Of a DNA stretch of 64,000 nt, positions 34,701-45,640 are shown piece by piece (position 1 is the first letter of the stretch; the number at the start of each line of letters is the position of its first letter). The DNA comes from Paraescarpia echinospica (taxonomy: Eukaryota; Annelida; Polychaeta; Sabellida; Siboglinidae). Both the position numbers and the translations under genes were made by a program. Under the pieces are notes generated by a model. It was not told the origin of the DNA. It saw only the letters and a program-made list of their open reading frames with translations, and did not search any database. Location: the NCBI GenBank assembly GCA_020002185.1, contig CM034535.1:70054228-70118227 (forward strand), read 5' to 3'.

Positions 34701-36428
34701 GCTGTAGTTTTGATATATGATACTGTCACACCCATCTTGTCTGCTGTAGTTTTGATATATGATACTGTCACACCAGTCTTGTCTGCTGTAGTTTTGATAT
34801 ACGATACTGTCACACCCATCTTGTCTGCTGTAGTTTTGATCCATGATACTGTCACACCCATCTTGTCTGCTGTAGTTTTGATATATGATACTGTCACACC
34901 CATCTTGTCTGCTGTAGTTTTGATACATGATACTGTCACACCCGTCTTGTCTGCTGTAGTTTTGACATATGATACTGTCACCCGTCTTGTCTGCTGTATA
35001 TTTGATATATGATACTGTCACACCCGTCTTGTTTGCTGTAGTTTTGATATACGATACTGTCACACCCATCTTGTCTGCTGTAGTTTTGATACATGATACT
35101 GTCACCCGTCTTGTCTGCTGTATATTTGATATATGATACTGTCACACCCGTCTTGTCTGCTGTAGTTTTGATATACGATACTGTCACACCCGTCTTGTCT
35201 GCTGTAGTTTTGATATACGATACTGTCACACCCGTCTTGTCTGCTGTAGTTTTGATATACGATACTGTCACACCCGTCTTGTCTGCTGTAGTTTTGATAT
35301 ATGATACTGTCACCCGTCTTGTCTGCTGTATATTTGATATATGATACTGTCACACCCGTCTTATCTGCTGTAGTTTTTATATATCATACTGTCACACCCG
35401 TCTTGTCTGCTGTAGTTTGCTGTAGTTTTCATATATCATACTGTCACACCCGTCTTGTCTGCTGTAGTTTTCATATATCATACTGTCACACCCGTCTTGT
35501 CTGCTGTAGTTTTCATATATCATACTGTCACACCCGTCTTGTCTGCTGTAGTTTTGAAATATCATACTGTCACACCCGTCTTGTCTGCTGTAGTTTTGAT
35601 ATATAATACTGTCACACCCGTCTTGTCTGCTGTAGTTTTGATATATCATACTGTCACACCCGTCTTGTCTGCTGCAGTTTTGATATATCATACTGTCACA
35701 CCCATCTTGTCTGCTGCAGTTTTGATATATCATACTGTCACACCCGTCTTGTCTGCTGTAGTTTTGATATATCATACTGTCACACCCGTCTTGTCTGCTG
35801 TAGTTTTGATATATCATACTGTCACCCCTGTCTTGTCTGCTGCAGTTTTGATATATCATACTGTCACACCCGTCTTGTCTGCTGCAGTTTTGATATATGA
35901 TACTGTCACACCCGTCTTGTCTGCTGCTGTTTTGATGTATGATACTGTCACACCCGTCTTGTCTGCTGTAGTTTTGATATATCATACTGTCACACCCGTC
36001 TTGTCTGCTGTAGTTTTGATATATCATACTGTCACACCTGTCTTGTCTGCTGTAGTTTTGATATATGATACTGTCACACCTGTCTTGTCTGCTGTAGTTT
36101 TGATATATGATACTGTCACACCCGTCTTGTCTGCTGTAGTTTTGATATATGATACTGTCACACCCGTCTTGTCTGCTGTAGTTTTGATATATGATACTGT
36201 CACACCCATCTTGTCTGCTGTAGTTTTGATATATGATACTGTCACACCAGTCTTGTCTGCTGTAGTTTTGATATATGATACTGTCACACCCGTCTTGTCT
36301 GCTGTAGTTTTGATATATGATACTGTCACACCCGTCTTGTCTGCTGTAGTTTTGATATATGATACTGTCACACCCGTCTTGTCTGCTGTAGTTTTGACAT
36401 ATGATACTGTCAAACCCATCTTGTCTGC
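31769..36428 (+). repeat. 42-bp minisatellite, about 111 copies, with higher-order repeat
   Basis: The unit is 42 bp and contains TTTTGATATATGATACTGTC and ACACCCGTCTTGTCTGCTGTA-type sequence. Variants differ at GATATATG/CATATATC/GAAATATC and CCCGTC/CCCATC. A shortened variant unit (ACTGTCACCCGTC then TGTATATTTG) recurs at about 31919, 33347, 33470, 33678, 34978, 35102 and 35310. The last three repeat the middle three at a spacing of about 1631-1632 bp, showing block duplication. The long frames on both strands follow from the unit length being a multiple of 3. Confidence 0.95.
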
Positions 36429-36711
36429 GATATTGATTTTAGTTGTAGAAATGTTGATATTGGTTTTATGTTGTAGAAAAGGTGATAATGATTTTAGATG
36501 TAGTAATGTTGATATTGAGTTTAGTTGTAGTAATGGTGGCATATGATCGGATCATCCTGTATGCAACATGGCTGTGCAACTGTTACAAGCTCTTATTTTA
36601 GGTTCTACTTTCACTGAGGGAGTGAGGGTTGATTGAACATTAACAAATATAACATTAGATATGAGAGATTGAAAGGTTGATGGAGATCTCATTTGTTGAA
36701 TGTTATAGCAG

Positions 36712-36761
36712 TGACTCGGATTCTTCTAACAAGCCAGCGGAACAACAAATATGCCAGTCAG
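36712..36761 (+). CDS. Cadherin-23-like exon 14 (cytoplasmic)
   Basis: A 50-nt exon entered in phase 2 after TGTTATAGCAG and left in phase 1 at CAGTCAG|GTAAAG. It encodes DSDSSNKPAEQQICQS, a second acidic serine stretch. It is supported mainly by phase agreement with exon 13 and the terminal exon. Confidence 0.65.
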
Positions 36762-36774
36762 GTAAAGGTTGTGA

Positions 36775-37100
36775 ACCTGTACCAATTGATGGTGTCAGTT
36801 TCATATGTACTGTACCAGTTCATGGTGTCAATTATACACCACACCTGTACCAGTTCATGGTGTCAATACTTTACACCACACCTGTACCAGTTGATGTTGT
36901 CAGTTGTACACCACACTGGTACCAGTTGTTGGTGTCAATTGTACACCACAGCTGATGGTGTCAACTGTACACCACACCTGTACCAGTTGATGGTGTCAAT
37001 TGTACACCACACCTGTACCAGTTGATAGTGTCAATTGTACACCACACCTGTACCAGTTGATGGTGTCAGTTGTACACCACACCTGTACCAGTTGATGGTA
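36775..37100 (+). repeat. 35-bp minisatellite, about 9 copies
   Basis: The imperfect unit contains CACACCTGTACCAGTTGATG and GTGTCAATTGTAC. It starts a few bases after the donor of exon 14. Confidence 0.85.
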
Positions 37101-37766
37101 CCACTTGCCTCTAACCCATGCTCACTCTCTGCACGCATTGGTGGAAGTTTAGTGTTCTTAAGTAACATCTCATGTTTATTAAATATTTTTGTTATGCTCT
37201 TTATTTTGCAGTCTTACATGTAATATCCACTTTTAACATGTTGTGTTGTGTTTGATTAAGTTAAGAAGAATAACATTTAAATGCAGACGTGTCACAACAA
37301 CAACATTATGTAACTAGAGCTTTGATAACTTCTTTTATAAGTAGGTTTTGCTAGGTAACCTACTTTTACATGCTAACAACGATGAACATTATTAATTGCT
37401 TGTTAGTCACATTAAAAAACTTATGTCTAATTAATAACTGACAAGTTACGTAACAAACTAGATAACAGAACATTTGAATTGATTATGCCTAATATAGTAG
37501 TTTGATCGCGTAACCAATTTCTCGAAGTAATAAGTTCCAGGATGGTTCTTAATCGTGTATATATTTACTAAATGACATGCATGCATATTTAGTTTTGCCA
37601 TTTGGTTAATACCTATAAAAATGTATTCATCGAATGAACAAGATATTTTAGTATTTTACATCTTGTAATAATATAATATGTTAAAGATATCATAATGATA
37701 TGCTGTTACATACATATTGGCATTTCCAAAATGGATCCTTAAATTCTGTGCAATTTCATTCTGCAG

Positions 37767-37804
37767 GTTTCAAAGTATACGAGATAGGAGAGACAGAATT
37801 ATGA
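37767..37804 (+). CDS. Cadherin-23-like terminal exon with PDZ-binding C-terminus
   Basis: Entered in phase 1 after TCATTCTGCAG. It encodes GFKVYEIGETEL followed by TGA (37802-37804). The last three residues, Thr-Glu-Leu, fit the class I PDZ ligand S/T-x-hydrophobic. As I recall, vertebrate CDH23 ends Ile-Thr-Glu-Leu and binds harmonin through it, so this short exon is strong evidence for the CDH23 assignment. It is too short for an ORF search; the support is phase, acceptor and motif. No AATAAA signal was noted in the next 300 bp. Confidence 0.7.
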
Positions 37805-38194
37805 CACAAGTTGTTGAAATGCTCTAGTCACAGGGTACCGTGTTTACTGACCTTTCCGGTGTTGGCGTTTTATGGCTGCTTCTTTAGGGCTTTGGGGTAT
37901 AGTGCTGTTTTATTAGGCTGACTTGGATGCGAAACATTGTTACAGCTGCACAGAGAAAATCTTCATTGTTCTACCTCCAGTTCCCATATAAAGCCTATCT
38001 TTCCCAATTATATACAACCTCAAGTAAAACTTAGCAACAATTCTCACTACTAAAAACAGGTTTACACTGTGGTGTTTATAACACAATAGATGTATATCTT
38101 GAGGAACTGCCAATACACCACGTCAGTTGGAATCATTACAGATCGGCTAGTTGCAGGCAGTTGGCATGTAGAGGGTTAATGTAAAGAGGGCTAG
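37805..38194 (+). other. Likely 3' untranslated or intron sequence
   Basis: No further coding signal. This sequence would be 3' UTR for the ETEL isoform and intron for the long-tail isoform. Confidence 0.4.
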
Positions 38195-38520
38195 TTATTA
38201 TATTGCGTTGTATCCAATCCTCGGGACTGCTCAGAGTCAGAGTGCTTTACAGTTCACTCCCAGACAGACCTGTTCACTGAAACACCATCTTGACTTCCCT
38301 GGGAAGTATTCAGCCATGTTACAGTTACTGTGCAAAGACTATTCAAACACTATCCACCACTATCTATAGCCAGGTACATATTCATACAGCTAAGTGAGCT
38401 GGAGCAATGTAGAGTGAACAAACTTGCCTAAGTTTTGAAACAGCGGCAAGACGATTCAAACCCAGAATCTCTTGATTGAGAGTCTGATGCTCTAAACACT
38501 TCACCACTGCACCCCACAGT
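38195..38520 (-). mobile_element. tRNA-derived SINE, full length, reversed (copy G)
   Basis: Read on the - strand it begins with the head GGGTGCAGTGG..AGAGCATCAGACTCTCAATC, has a B-box-like GGTTTGAATCG, then the common body. It ends with GAGCAGTCCCGAGGATTGGA and TACAACGC. It lies next to an array made from its own head. Confidence 0.75.
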
Positions 38521-38870
38521 ATGATTGAGAGTCTGATGCTCTAACCACTTGACCACTGCGCCCCACAGTATGATTGAGAGTCTGATGCTCTAACCATTGC
38601 ACCACTGCGCCCCACAGTATGATTGAGAGTCTGATGCTCTAACCATTGCACCACTGTGCCCCACTGTATGATTGAGAGTCTGGTGCTCTAACCACTTGAC
38701 CACTGCACCCCACAGTATGATTGAGAGTCTGATGCTCTAACCATTGCACCACTGCGCCCCACAGTATGATTGAGAGTCTGAAGCTCTAACCATTGCACCA
38801 CTGCGCCCCACAGTATGATTGAGAGTCTGATGCTCTAACCATTGCACCACTGCGCCCCACATTGTGAATG
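38515..38870 (-). repeat. 49-bp array made from the SINE head, 7 copies
   Basis: The unit, on the + strand, contains GATTGAGAGTCTGATGCTCT, AACCATTGCACCACTG and CGCCCCACAGTAT. It is the head (A-box side) of the adjoining SINE repeated in tandem, with TTGCACC/CTTGACC variants. Confidence 0.88.
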
Positions 38871-38879
38871 TAGAAGGAT

Positions 38880-39150
38880 GAGAAGAGACAAAATAAGATT
38901 AGTGAAGGAACGGTAGATTATACATCAGAGAGTATTTATTCTCACAAACACACAACTATAAATGAATGGAACAAATTATCTACCGACAATGTAAATAAAT
39001 ACCAGCAGCTTGAATAATGTTTAAAAACAAAATTCATTAATATCTCAGAAGATTGGGTTACATAGGTGAATAAACATTTTTATAACCCAGTCATGTGTCC
39101 TGCTTTGGATGGCAGTCTTCTTAAGACTTGCTATATCTTGTTAAATTAAA
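38880..39150 (+). mobile_element. CR1 3' end relic
   Basis: AATGAATGGAACAAATTATC, then TTTAAAAACAAAATTCA and AGAAGATTGGGTTACATAGG, match the last codons of CR1 ORF2 (NEWNRLP..MFKNKID..LRRAGY) in decayed form. The CR1-type end GATGGCAGTC and CTTGTTAAAT follows. It is older than the other two CR1 copies. Confidence 0.7.
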
Positions 39151-39650
39151 AAAGACTATTCCAAGCATAATGTTATCACCTCACCTACTCTGTGTGTGTT
39201 GCCTCATGCAAGCAGCCTGTGGTTGTCAGGTGGTGGGTGTTGTATGTCTGTATAGAACAACACGAACTGCGGAAGTTCAATTCTGACAACAAATACATAG
39301 AAGTGCAGTCCAATGAGTAGCATCAATCAAATTAAGGTGGTGTCTTTTTGACATTGGTGATTACTTCATTCCCCACGCTGTGTTTGGTGATGGTCTCACA
39401 AGTTCACAAAGTAAACAAGTTATTTCTTTAGTTTTGGTTCTACCCCTACCAATACGTGGTGTTGCAGTTTTTACTACCAAAATTGCTATCAGCTTGCAAT
39501 TCCAGTAATATAAGTTTCACTCACTAGGTGGCACTACTGTAGCAATATATTTTACCCTGTGATGTGCGGTAACGACCAGTCCACCCCCACATAAGGCTTA
39601 ATGTATATTACGAGTTTGTCAACTTGTGTGACCACCCTTTATAGGTGATG
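39151..39650 (+). other. Non-coding sequence
   Basis: No gene, repeat or transposable element was recognised. Confidence 0.4.
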
Positions 39651-40750
39651 CAGACCTGCCTACCATTCCGGATTGTCCGGAATCATTCCGGAAATTCACC
39701 TAAAATTACGGTATCATGGCGAGGGATGAAAATATTACGGATTCTTTCATTGTCACAATGAGCGTCAATCAATTCCGTACTCCTGAAATTTAGCTTCACT
39801 TTAATCAACAGGTGGCAGCATATATACGCTGCTTGTTGTGATATGGTTTTTCGTTCGCTACTTCTGGTCGTAATCTGACCAATAGGAAACAGCATGCACG
39901 CAGACATGGCCCGTATTGTCAAGTTTAAAGAAGGGGGTCGGTTTTACATATTGCCGGATACGCGAAATTTATTTTCCTATTTCACATGACATGGTGGCCG
40001 GGATAATTGCAGGTACTGACTACGTCGTTAGACTAGTATTAGTGACAGAGTAGTGGGTGTTGTACTTGTAGTGTTAGGCCAACTGACTGTACTAAGACTA
40101 TGTTAGTGTATTTATTTAGTTTAGTCTGTCATTTACACCGTCTACAGCCTATAATACAGGGATAGGCTTATTTACTAGAGTTGAATAGACTAGAGTCTAG
40201 ACGATGTCGATGACTAGCGTAACGTAATGGTTTTGCCGTCCCTCGGCATGATTGTCTTTGATCTAGTTGAGCTACACTACTGTGTTGTGTAGTCTATAGC
40301 CTGGCCCTAGGGATACCGGCTACTAATATTAATCCTAATGACACCACAAATAGACAATGACGTGATGCATTTTTATAATTTGTCAAGTTTTTGTAGTCGG
40401 CATGCTGTTTTTTTGAAATTTACATAAAATCAGAATTACATTGTGGATACACTCATTTACATTACAGTTAAGCTTCTTCACGTTTAATTTCCATCAATGC
40501 TGGTTATGAACATCTTGTTAACTGAACACTTCAAAACACCTCATAGTTTATTAGAGACAATTATGTTTTGGGTGCAACTATCGTCATAGTCACAGTATCA
40601 AAGTATTACTGACAGTGTCAGTGGTGTTCTTTTCGTAACAATATCTGACACGGTTCTGAACTATTACTGACAGCAAGCCTATATTCCTGAAAATCGGTGT
40701 AAATGGGAAGATGGATTACTGACAGGAAGTTTTTGGGGTAGGCAGGTCTG
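39651..40750. mobile_element. 1.1-kb TIR element with GTGATG duplication
   Basis: The ends CAGACCTGCCTACC (39651) and GGTAGGCAGGTCTG (to 40750) are perfect inverted repeats, and GTGATG flanks both sides (39645-39650, 40751-40756). No transposase frame is visible. A 6-bp duplication does not fix the superfamily; a hAT or related MITE is possible. Confidence 0.72.
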
Positions 40751-40984
40751 GTGATGGTGATTTATCATTTTTTTGAGGTGCTGGGATGTCATGGTGAATG
40801 GTTACTAAAACATACCAATAGATCTGCCAATGTTATGTTCAACTGCTTATTAGTATTTAATATGAGCCTCATTTGTTCAGCCTACTATGCAGCATGCTTA
40901 TTGAGGATGTCAATTAATAATAGTATTCTACATTGTTTGTTTATTTACACAATATTATGCACATACAAATTTGTGTTTCATTAT

Positions 40985-41455
40985 GGTGGGTGGGTGAGTG
41001 TTTTGCTGTATGGTGAGTGAGTGTTTTGCTGCTTGGGTGTGAGTGTTGCTGCGTGGTTGGTCAGTGTTTTGGTGCGTGATGGATCAGTGTTTTGCTGTGT
41101 GGTTGGTCAGTGTTTTGGTGCATGGTGGATCAGTGTTTTGCTGCGTGGTGAGTGAGTGTATTACTGGTCAGTGTATTACTGCATGGTGGTCGAGTGTTTT
41201 GCTGTGTGGTGGGTAAATGTTTTGTTGCATGGTTAATAACTCTTGCTGTGTGGTGAGTGAGTGTTTTGCTGTGTGGTGTGTCAGTGTTTTGCTGTGTGGT
41301 GGATGAGTGTTTTGCTGTGTGGTAGGCGAGTGTTTTGTTGCGTAGTGGGTGAGTGTTTTGCTGAATGGTGCGTCAATGTTTTGCTGCATCTTGAGTCAAG
41401 TGTTTTGCTGTGTGGTGGGCGAGTAATTTGCTGCATGGTGATTCAGTGGGTGGTC
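40985..41455 (+). repeat. Imperfect GTGTTTTGCTG-rich repeat
   Basis: Degenerate copies of GAGTGTTTTGCTGTGTGGTG lie directly upstream of the alternative cadherin exon. The unit length varies (about 20-40 bp). Confidence 0.75.
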
Positions 41456-41466
41456 TCATATTCCAG

Positions 41467-42208
41467 GTCGTCAGTTGCCCCAGCTGGCGTGGGAAGGTTC
41501 CTTGAGGCACTACAGGCTGGAGACAGTGCCAGAGCACCCTGGAGACACCTTCCTAGGGGACATGTAGCAACAGCACCTAGAGCAGTGAGAGGGCATAATG
41601 CCAGGATCAATGGTAGAATGACTGACCAGGGATGCACAGACAGACGCAGTGAAAGACACCCTTGGACTGATGACTTGCTGCTCCTGCCAGGAAGCACCCA
41701 GCCTGTTCACGTTGGACGTATTCCTGGTGTACACACAGAACACACTGAAGGCATTGGTGATAGGCTCGGAGTCAATACCAGCGCACGATACAGCGGCCTG
41801 GAGCAGAGGTATACACATAAGGTGACGCCACTGTTGATTAATTGCAATGGCGGTCGGTACGTGAGCAGAATCGACCATGTGTGTGCAGCTCAGACCAAAC
41901 CCTACAGTAATGTCGAAATGTATAGAGGTGCTGCACATTACAGCAGCAAGGAGGTCAACGCTACAAGATCCGACACGAGGAAATCAGCACTCGCAGAGAA
42001 TGGGGTATTGAAGAGGTCAAAGGTGTTACCCACGGGGCACTTGCAGTATGAAAATCACATCGACACCGGGCGGAGAAAATGTATCACCTTTGATAATGTT
42101 GCATACCAGGATGACAGTGCAATGCATGCTGGGAAGACACACTGTACTGTGGCATCGGAAGGACTGGCTGATCGGTACAACAGACACATTGATAGCACCA
42201 ATCTCTGA
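41467..42208 (+). CDS. Alternative terminal exon of the cadherin gene (long cytoplasmic tail)
   Basis: Acceptor TCATATTCCAG at 41466, then 742 nt open to TGA at 42206-42208. Entered in phase 2 it joins in frame from exon 13 (31657) and encodes about 247 residues: SSVAPAGVGRFLEALQAGDS, many basic and polar segments, and CITFDNVAYQDDSAM near the end. The FDNVAY tyrosine motif resembles F-D-N-x-x-Y motifs in tails of other membrane proteins. From exon 14 (phase 1) the frame would stop after about 34 codons, so this exon is an alternative to exons 14-15. It could also be the end of a separate gene. The uninterrupted frame and a rise in GC content support coding. Confidence 0.6.
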
Positions 42209-44864
42209 ACTACTGCAAAATCTGTGTAGAAATATCCTGTTTAGTACAAGAACTTGTATGAATTTGCTTGCAGGCGTCTCATAGAATAAGATGCACTGCT
42301 TTGATGTGATTGGCACCAAGAGTCATACTTATAGTTGTGCTACTGTTCTCCAAGTCATAATGTGTTGGCTATACAGTCTGTGTGACTATGGATAACCTGC
42401 AATTGTGCTGATCGATGGGCCAATATCTAATTTGTAAATAATATATATAGTGTACTCCTGCTGTAAAGATTCCAGATATAACAAGCATCTGTATAAAAAG
42501 GGTCAACTGTAAAATCCCCCTTCTAGCTTGCACTCCTGCAATTTTTAATTAACATTGGATATATCAGTAAGAAATAATTAGGCCAAGTTCCGTGTTCCTC
42601 GTAGCAAAAGTCAGCTGTATTTTTGTAAATCTTCATATAGACATCACTTGTGCAGTATTCTATTCGGTGGTCGGCAAGTTCCTGCAGTGACTAGTTGAAG
42701 TCAACAGCATTTCCCTAATTCCCATCTACATGGTTTTAAAACATGATTAATATACCCACCAAATGAACACACGGCATTCAAATCAGCATATTAACCATTT
42801 AAAAATGAGAAAATGCCGTTTTACTTTCATTCAAGATGTTACAATTATGCCGCAGCGCAGAAATAATGAGTTTACACAAATATTTACTCGGTCATTATTT
42901 GATTAGCAAAACAGCAGGGATAGAAATTAAGTGTCTTAACAGTATTAGTCAAAGGATGGCAAATTTTGGCCTATTTGTTGGCTGACTAATTGCATCACGG
43001 AATGTCAGGTTACATCAATCTGGCCCAATTTTGAAGCTGTGGCCATGCAATCGGCGACCGACAGAAAGTGCAGCCATTGTCACCTTTTATGAAAGGTCAA
43101 AATGTGAACGGCGCGAGTCAGTGTCTAGCTTAGTTTCCAAACTGATTACATGTTACTGGGGCAAATATTGCTTGTTTAAACTTGCCTTAGCCAAGTAATA
43201 TTGCTAGAAGAGTTGAGCATTTAGCTTATTCTTCTATAAGCCTTATGCGTAGTATTTTATATTGTATATATGCTATATTTTTTAGATTTACAGTTTGGTG
43301 TCACATACATTCTCATTCCTTGTGCAAAACTATTTTTATGAGCATATATATATATATAGTGTTTGTGCATGAATTGTTCTTTGTAATAAATTGTACTTGC
43401 ATGATTGATTAATGAAAGTCCACGTTTATTTTACAAATAGTTATAACGACAGATATCTATAGTATAATATTTATTACGTATACAATAAAAGTACACTGTT
43501 AAAACCACTATTTTGCAGTATTCTTGAGAAAAAACAGTAATTAAATATAAACATACATTTGCTGTATATACTGATGTGAATAAGAAATTAACTAATAAAT
43601 ATTTCACCAGTGGTATATATATATATATAACATATTGGCCTGGCGTAACGGAAGGATAAAATCACAAAACCATATCTTTATATTTCCATTACCTAGCTAT
43701 GTTGTTTTTATATACTTCATCTATTTTTATTATAACAGCATCAGAATAACATACACTGTACTATAACTGACCTTTATTAAAGCTATGTAAAGGAACACTG
43801 AAACAAGTGTTCTCTAACTTCCTTATCTGGTACAACACTTAGACTTGACTTTCCTAATTGCTGAATGTCATACACTGATTAATGTAATTTAAATTACTGA
43901 ACATAGTTCCATTGTTAAACAAGAATATATATATATAAAGTCCTTGATGAGTATTTATGAGCTCACTACATTTGGAGTAATATTAAGGATGTGCTACTCC
44001 ATATAACTACATGTACTCCATATAACTACATGTACTCCATATAAATACAGCAGACATAAAAACTGCCACGTTTACAGGTTATGAACTAGCACGGTAAAAC
44101 AATACATAATATACCAATAATACACGTTTTATATACAGTAAATGTACATCAATTGAAAAATATATATTTAAAGATAATCCTTCAAATTACTTACGTCAGC
44201 AGGTAGAAAATGAACGATAATAGTCTTTGGTAAGCTATAGTGTCTTCCTTTGATACATGAGCCTATACTTCAATAACAACTACTTGGTAGGTAATAAATT
44301 AATGCTTTGAACAAAGCATACACAAACAAAAATACATATAATATAGTCTCCTGCAAGGTTACTGGATCACTACCAAGTACCTTGTGCTAATTAAACTAAT
44401 GTTACACATAAATAAAACTATCAACACTTAACTATTGATGGATAAACTACACTACTTTTGGTTTACGTCATGCAAAACATTGCTATATTTAAATGTTATA
44501 AAGCTACTTCACCCACAGAAAAGTTAACAACAAATGTTCAAGTAATTATGCACAGTCTTTAGATTATGTGTTAAATGCCGAATAAAATGAAAGTATACAT
44601 GTCAGGCAGAGTCAAGTTTTGACAAACCCCCTAACATTAACATGCTAACTTCTTGATAAAGTCACATGGCTTACTAAGTTGATAATTTTGCTCAGAAAAT
44701 TTCAACTTGAAATTTGTCTCTTATTTGGTAATTTTGCAGTTAGTGTAGCTTTAAAAAAACTGACAAATTCTTCCACTTGAGAACTAGAAGACATTAGATA
44801 TATAAATATAGTCTTTGTATTCTTGGCCTTGAAGTTCTTGTATTCATTTGGTATAGCATCAACT
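42209..44864. other. Convergent 3' untranslated region, AT-rich
   Basis: No coding exon was seen. A + strand AATAAA at 43385-43390 follows the long-tail stop by about 1.2 kb, and a - strand AATAAA (TTTATT at 43425-43430) lies about 1.4 kb after the - strand gene stop. The only repeat is three copies of TACTCCATATAACTACATG-type sequence at 43981-44045. Confidence 0.5.
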
Positions 44865-44888
44865 TCATGGACGTCTCCTATCTTCATC
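44865..44888 (-). CDS. Membrane-protein gene, terminal exon
   Basis: Acceptor TTTCTGTTGCAG, entered in phase 0, encoding Asp-Glu-Asp-Arg-Arg-Arg-Pro and TGA (44867-44865). This short tail is the only reading consistent with the phase of the preceding exon. A 78-codon frame over the same area (44938-44702) would need a different phase and is AT-rich, so I treat it as untranslated. The call is tentative because the exon is so short. Confidence 0.5.
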   Translation of the reverse strand, partial: DEDRRRP

Positions 44889-44945
44889 CTGCAACAGAAA
44901 CAAGTAAGATTTGAATAGAGTACAGTAGAATCATTCAAAATTTTA

Positions 44946-45455
44946 ACTCGGCATGCACGATGCGATACTGCATTACCACTATTGCGCCATCTCCACTGGC
45001 TGCCTGTCCAGCAACGAATTACTTACAAAATAGCAGAATTTACATATAAGGTTTTAAATGCTGAACTCTCTCCACCATATATGCAGGCACTTGTGTCGGT
45101 TAACAAACCAGCCAGACATCTTCGTTCTGCTGAGGGTAACAATCTTGTCGTTACGAGAGCCCGAACCAAAGCTGGTGAATGCACATTCGTTCACGCTGCC
45201 GCTACAATATGAAATGGTCTACCAACTACTGTTACTTCCAAAACCTCCCTGCAATCTTTCAAGGCAGCCTTAAAAACTCACCTTTTTATTACGGAGTACA
45301 CTGCTTGAATGACCGCAGAAACATTTTTATTCTAAGTTATTCATATTTTTTATCTTCATCTTTTTAACAGCCAAAAGAACATTTTAAGTACATTTCTTGA
45401 GTGTCATCAACACAGACCTACAACTGAGGCGAGACCCACAAGGGTCAATAAAGAC
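44946..45455 (+). mobile_element. L2-like LINE 3' fragment
   Basis: Inside the last intron of the - strand gene and opposite to it, a relic encodes LPLLRHLHWLPVQQRITYK, FTYKVLNAELSPPYMQAL and, after an in-frame stop, NGLPTTVTSKTSLQSFKAAL and KTHLF. These are the C-terminal blocks of L2-type reverse transcriptases. Its 3' end, with GGTCAATAAAGAC, reaches the donor of the neighbouring host exon. Confidence 0.8.
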
Positions 45456-45459
45456 TTAC

Positions 45460-45640
45460 TGAAGATGTCCAGTTCCAAGGTTGAGGGTCTATCCTGATGG
45501 AGAGAGGGAGGCGTGTGGGGTAGCGGTAGTTGTACATGGTCTGGTCGTAGGGTTGGGGCGTCACCATCCTCGCTTGGCGGAATGACGGATGGCCAGGGGG
45601 GCTGTCCGATAACTTCTTAGGAGTGACGGTATTTAGCTTC
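45460..45640 (-). CDS. Membrane-protein gene, cytoplasmic exon
   Basis: A 181-nt exon entered in phase 2 after GTTTCAG and left in phase 0 at CTTCA|GTAAGT. It encodes KLNTVTPKKLSDSPPGHPSF, RQARMVTPQPYDQTMYNYRY, PTRLPLSIRIDPQPWNWTSS. The tail is proline- and tyrosine-rich (PQPYDQTMYNYRYP), with possible phosphotyrosine or SH3-type sites. No known domain. Confidence 0.82.

Larger units (their letters stand above)
774..42208 (+). other. Cadherin-23-like gene, 3' portion (gene-level entry)
   Basis: This is the 3' part of a large calcium-dependent adhesion gene. Fifteen exons chain in consistent phase from 774 to a stop at 37802-37804 (2430 nt, 809 codons plus stop). Domain order is end of one EC repeat, then EC repeats with DINDHAPVF, DDINDHSPEF, QDVNDHSPLF and DDNDNVPQF linkers, a last EC repeat without such a linker, a membrane-adjacent domain (exons 8-11), one transmembrane helix (exon 11) and a cytoplasmic tail. 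The tail ends Gly-Glu-Thr-Glu-Leu. CDH23 of vertebrates also has a membrane-adjacent domain and, as I recall, ends Ile-Thr-Glu-Leu, which binds the PDZ protein harmonin. The CDH23 assignment is inference from this layout. PCDH15-like and other large non-classical cadherins are the alternatives. The start lies upstream of the window. An alternative last exon is listed at 41467-42208. Confidence 0.85.

Noticed and set aside
31912..36546. Long open frames on both strands with 14-residue repeats (SAVVLIYDTVTPVL; YQNYSRQDGCDSI)
   Set aside because: They exist because the 42-bp unit is a multiple of three and lacks stops; frames are open on both strands at once, lie within an intron and break with each short variant unit.
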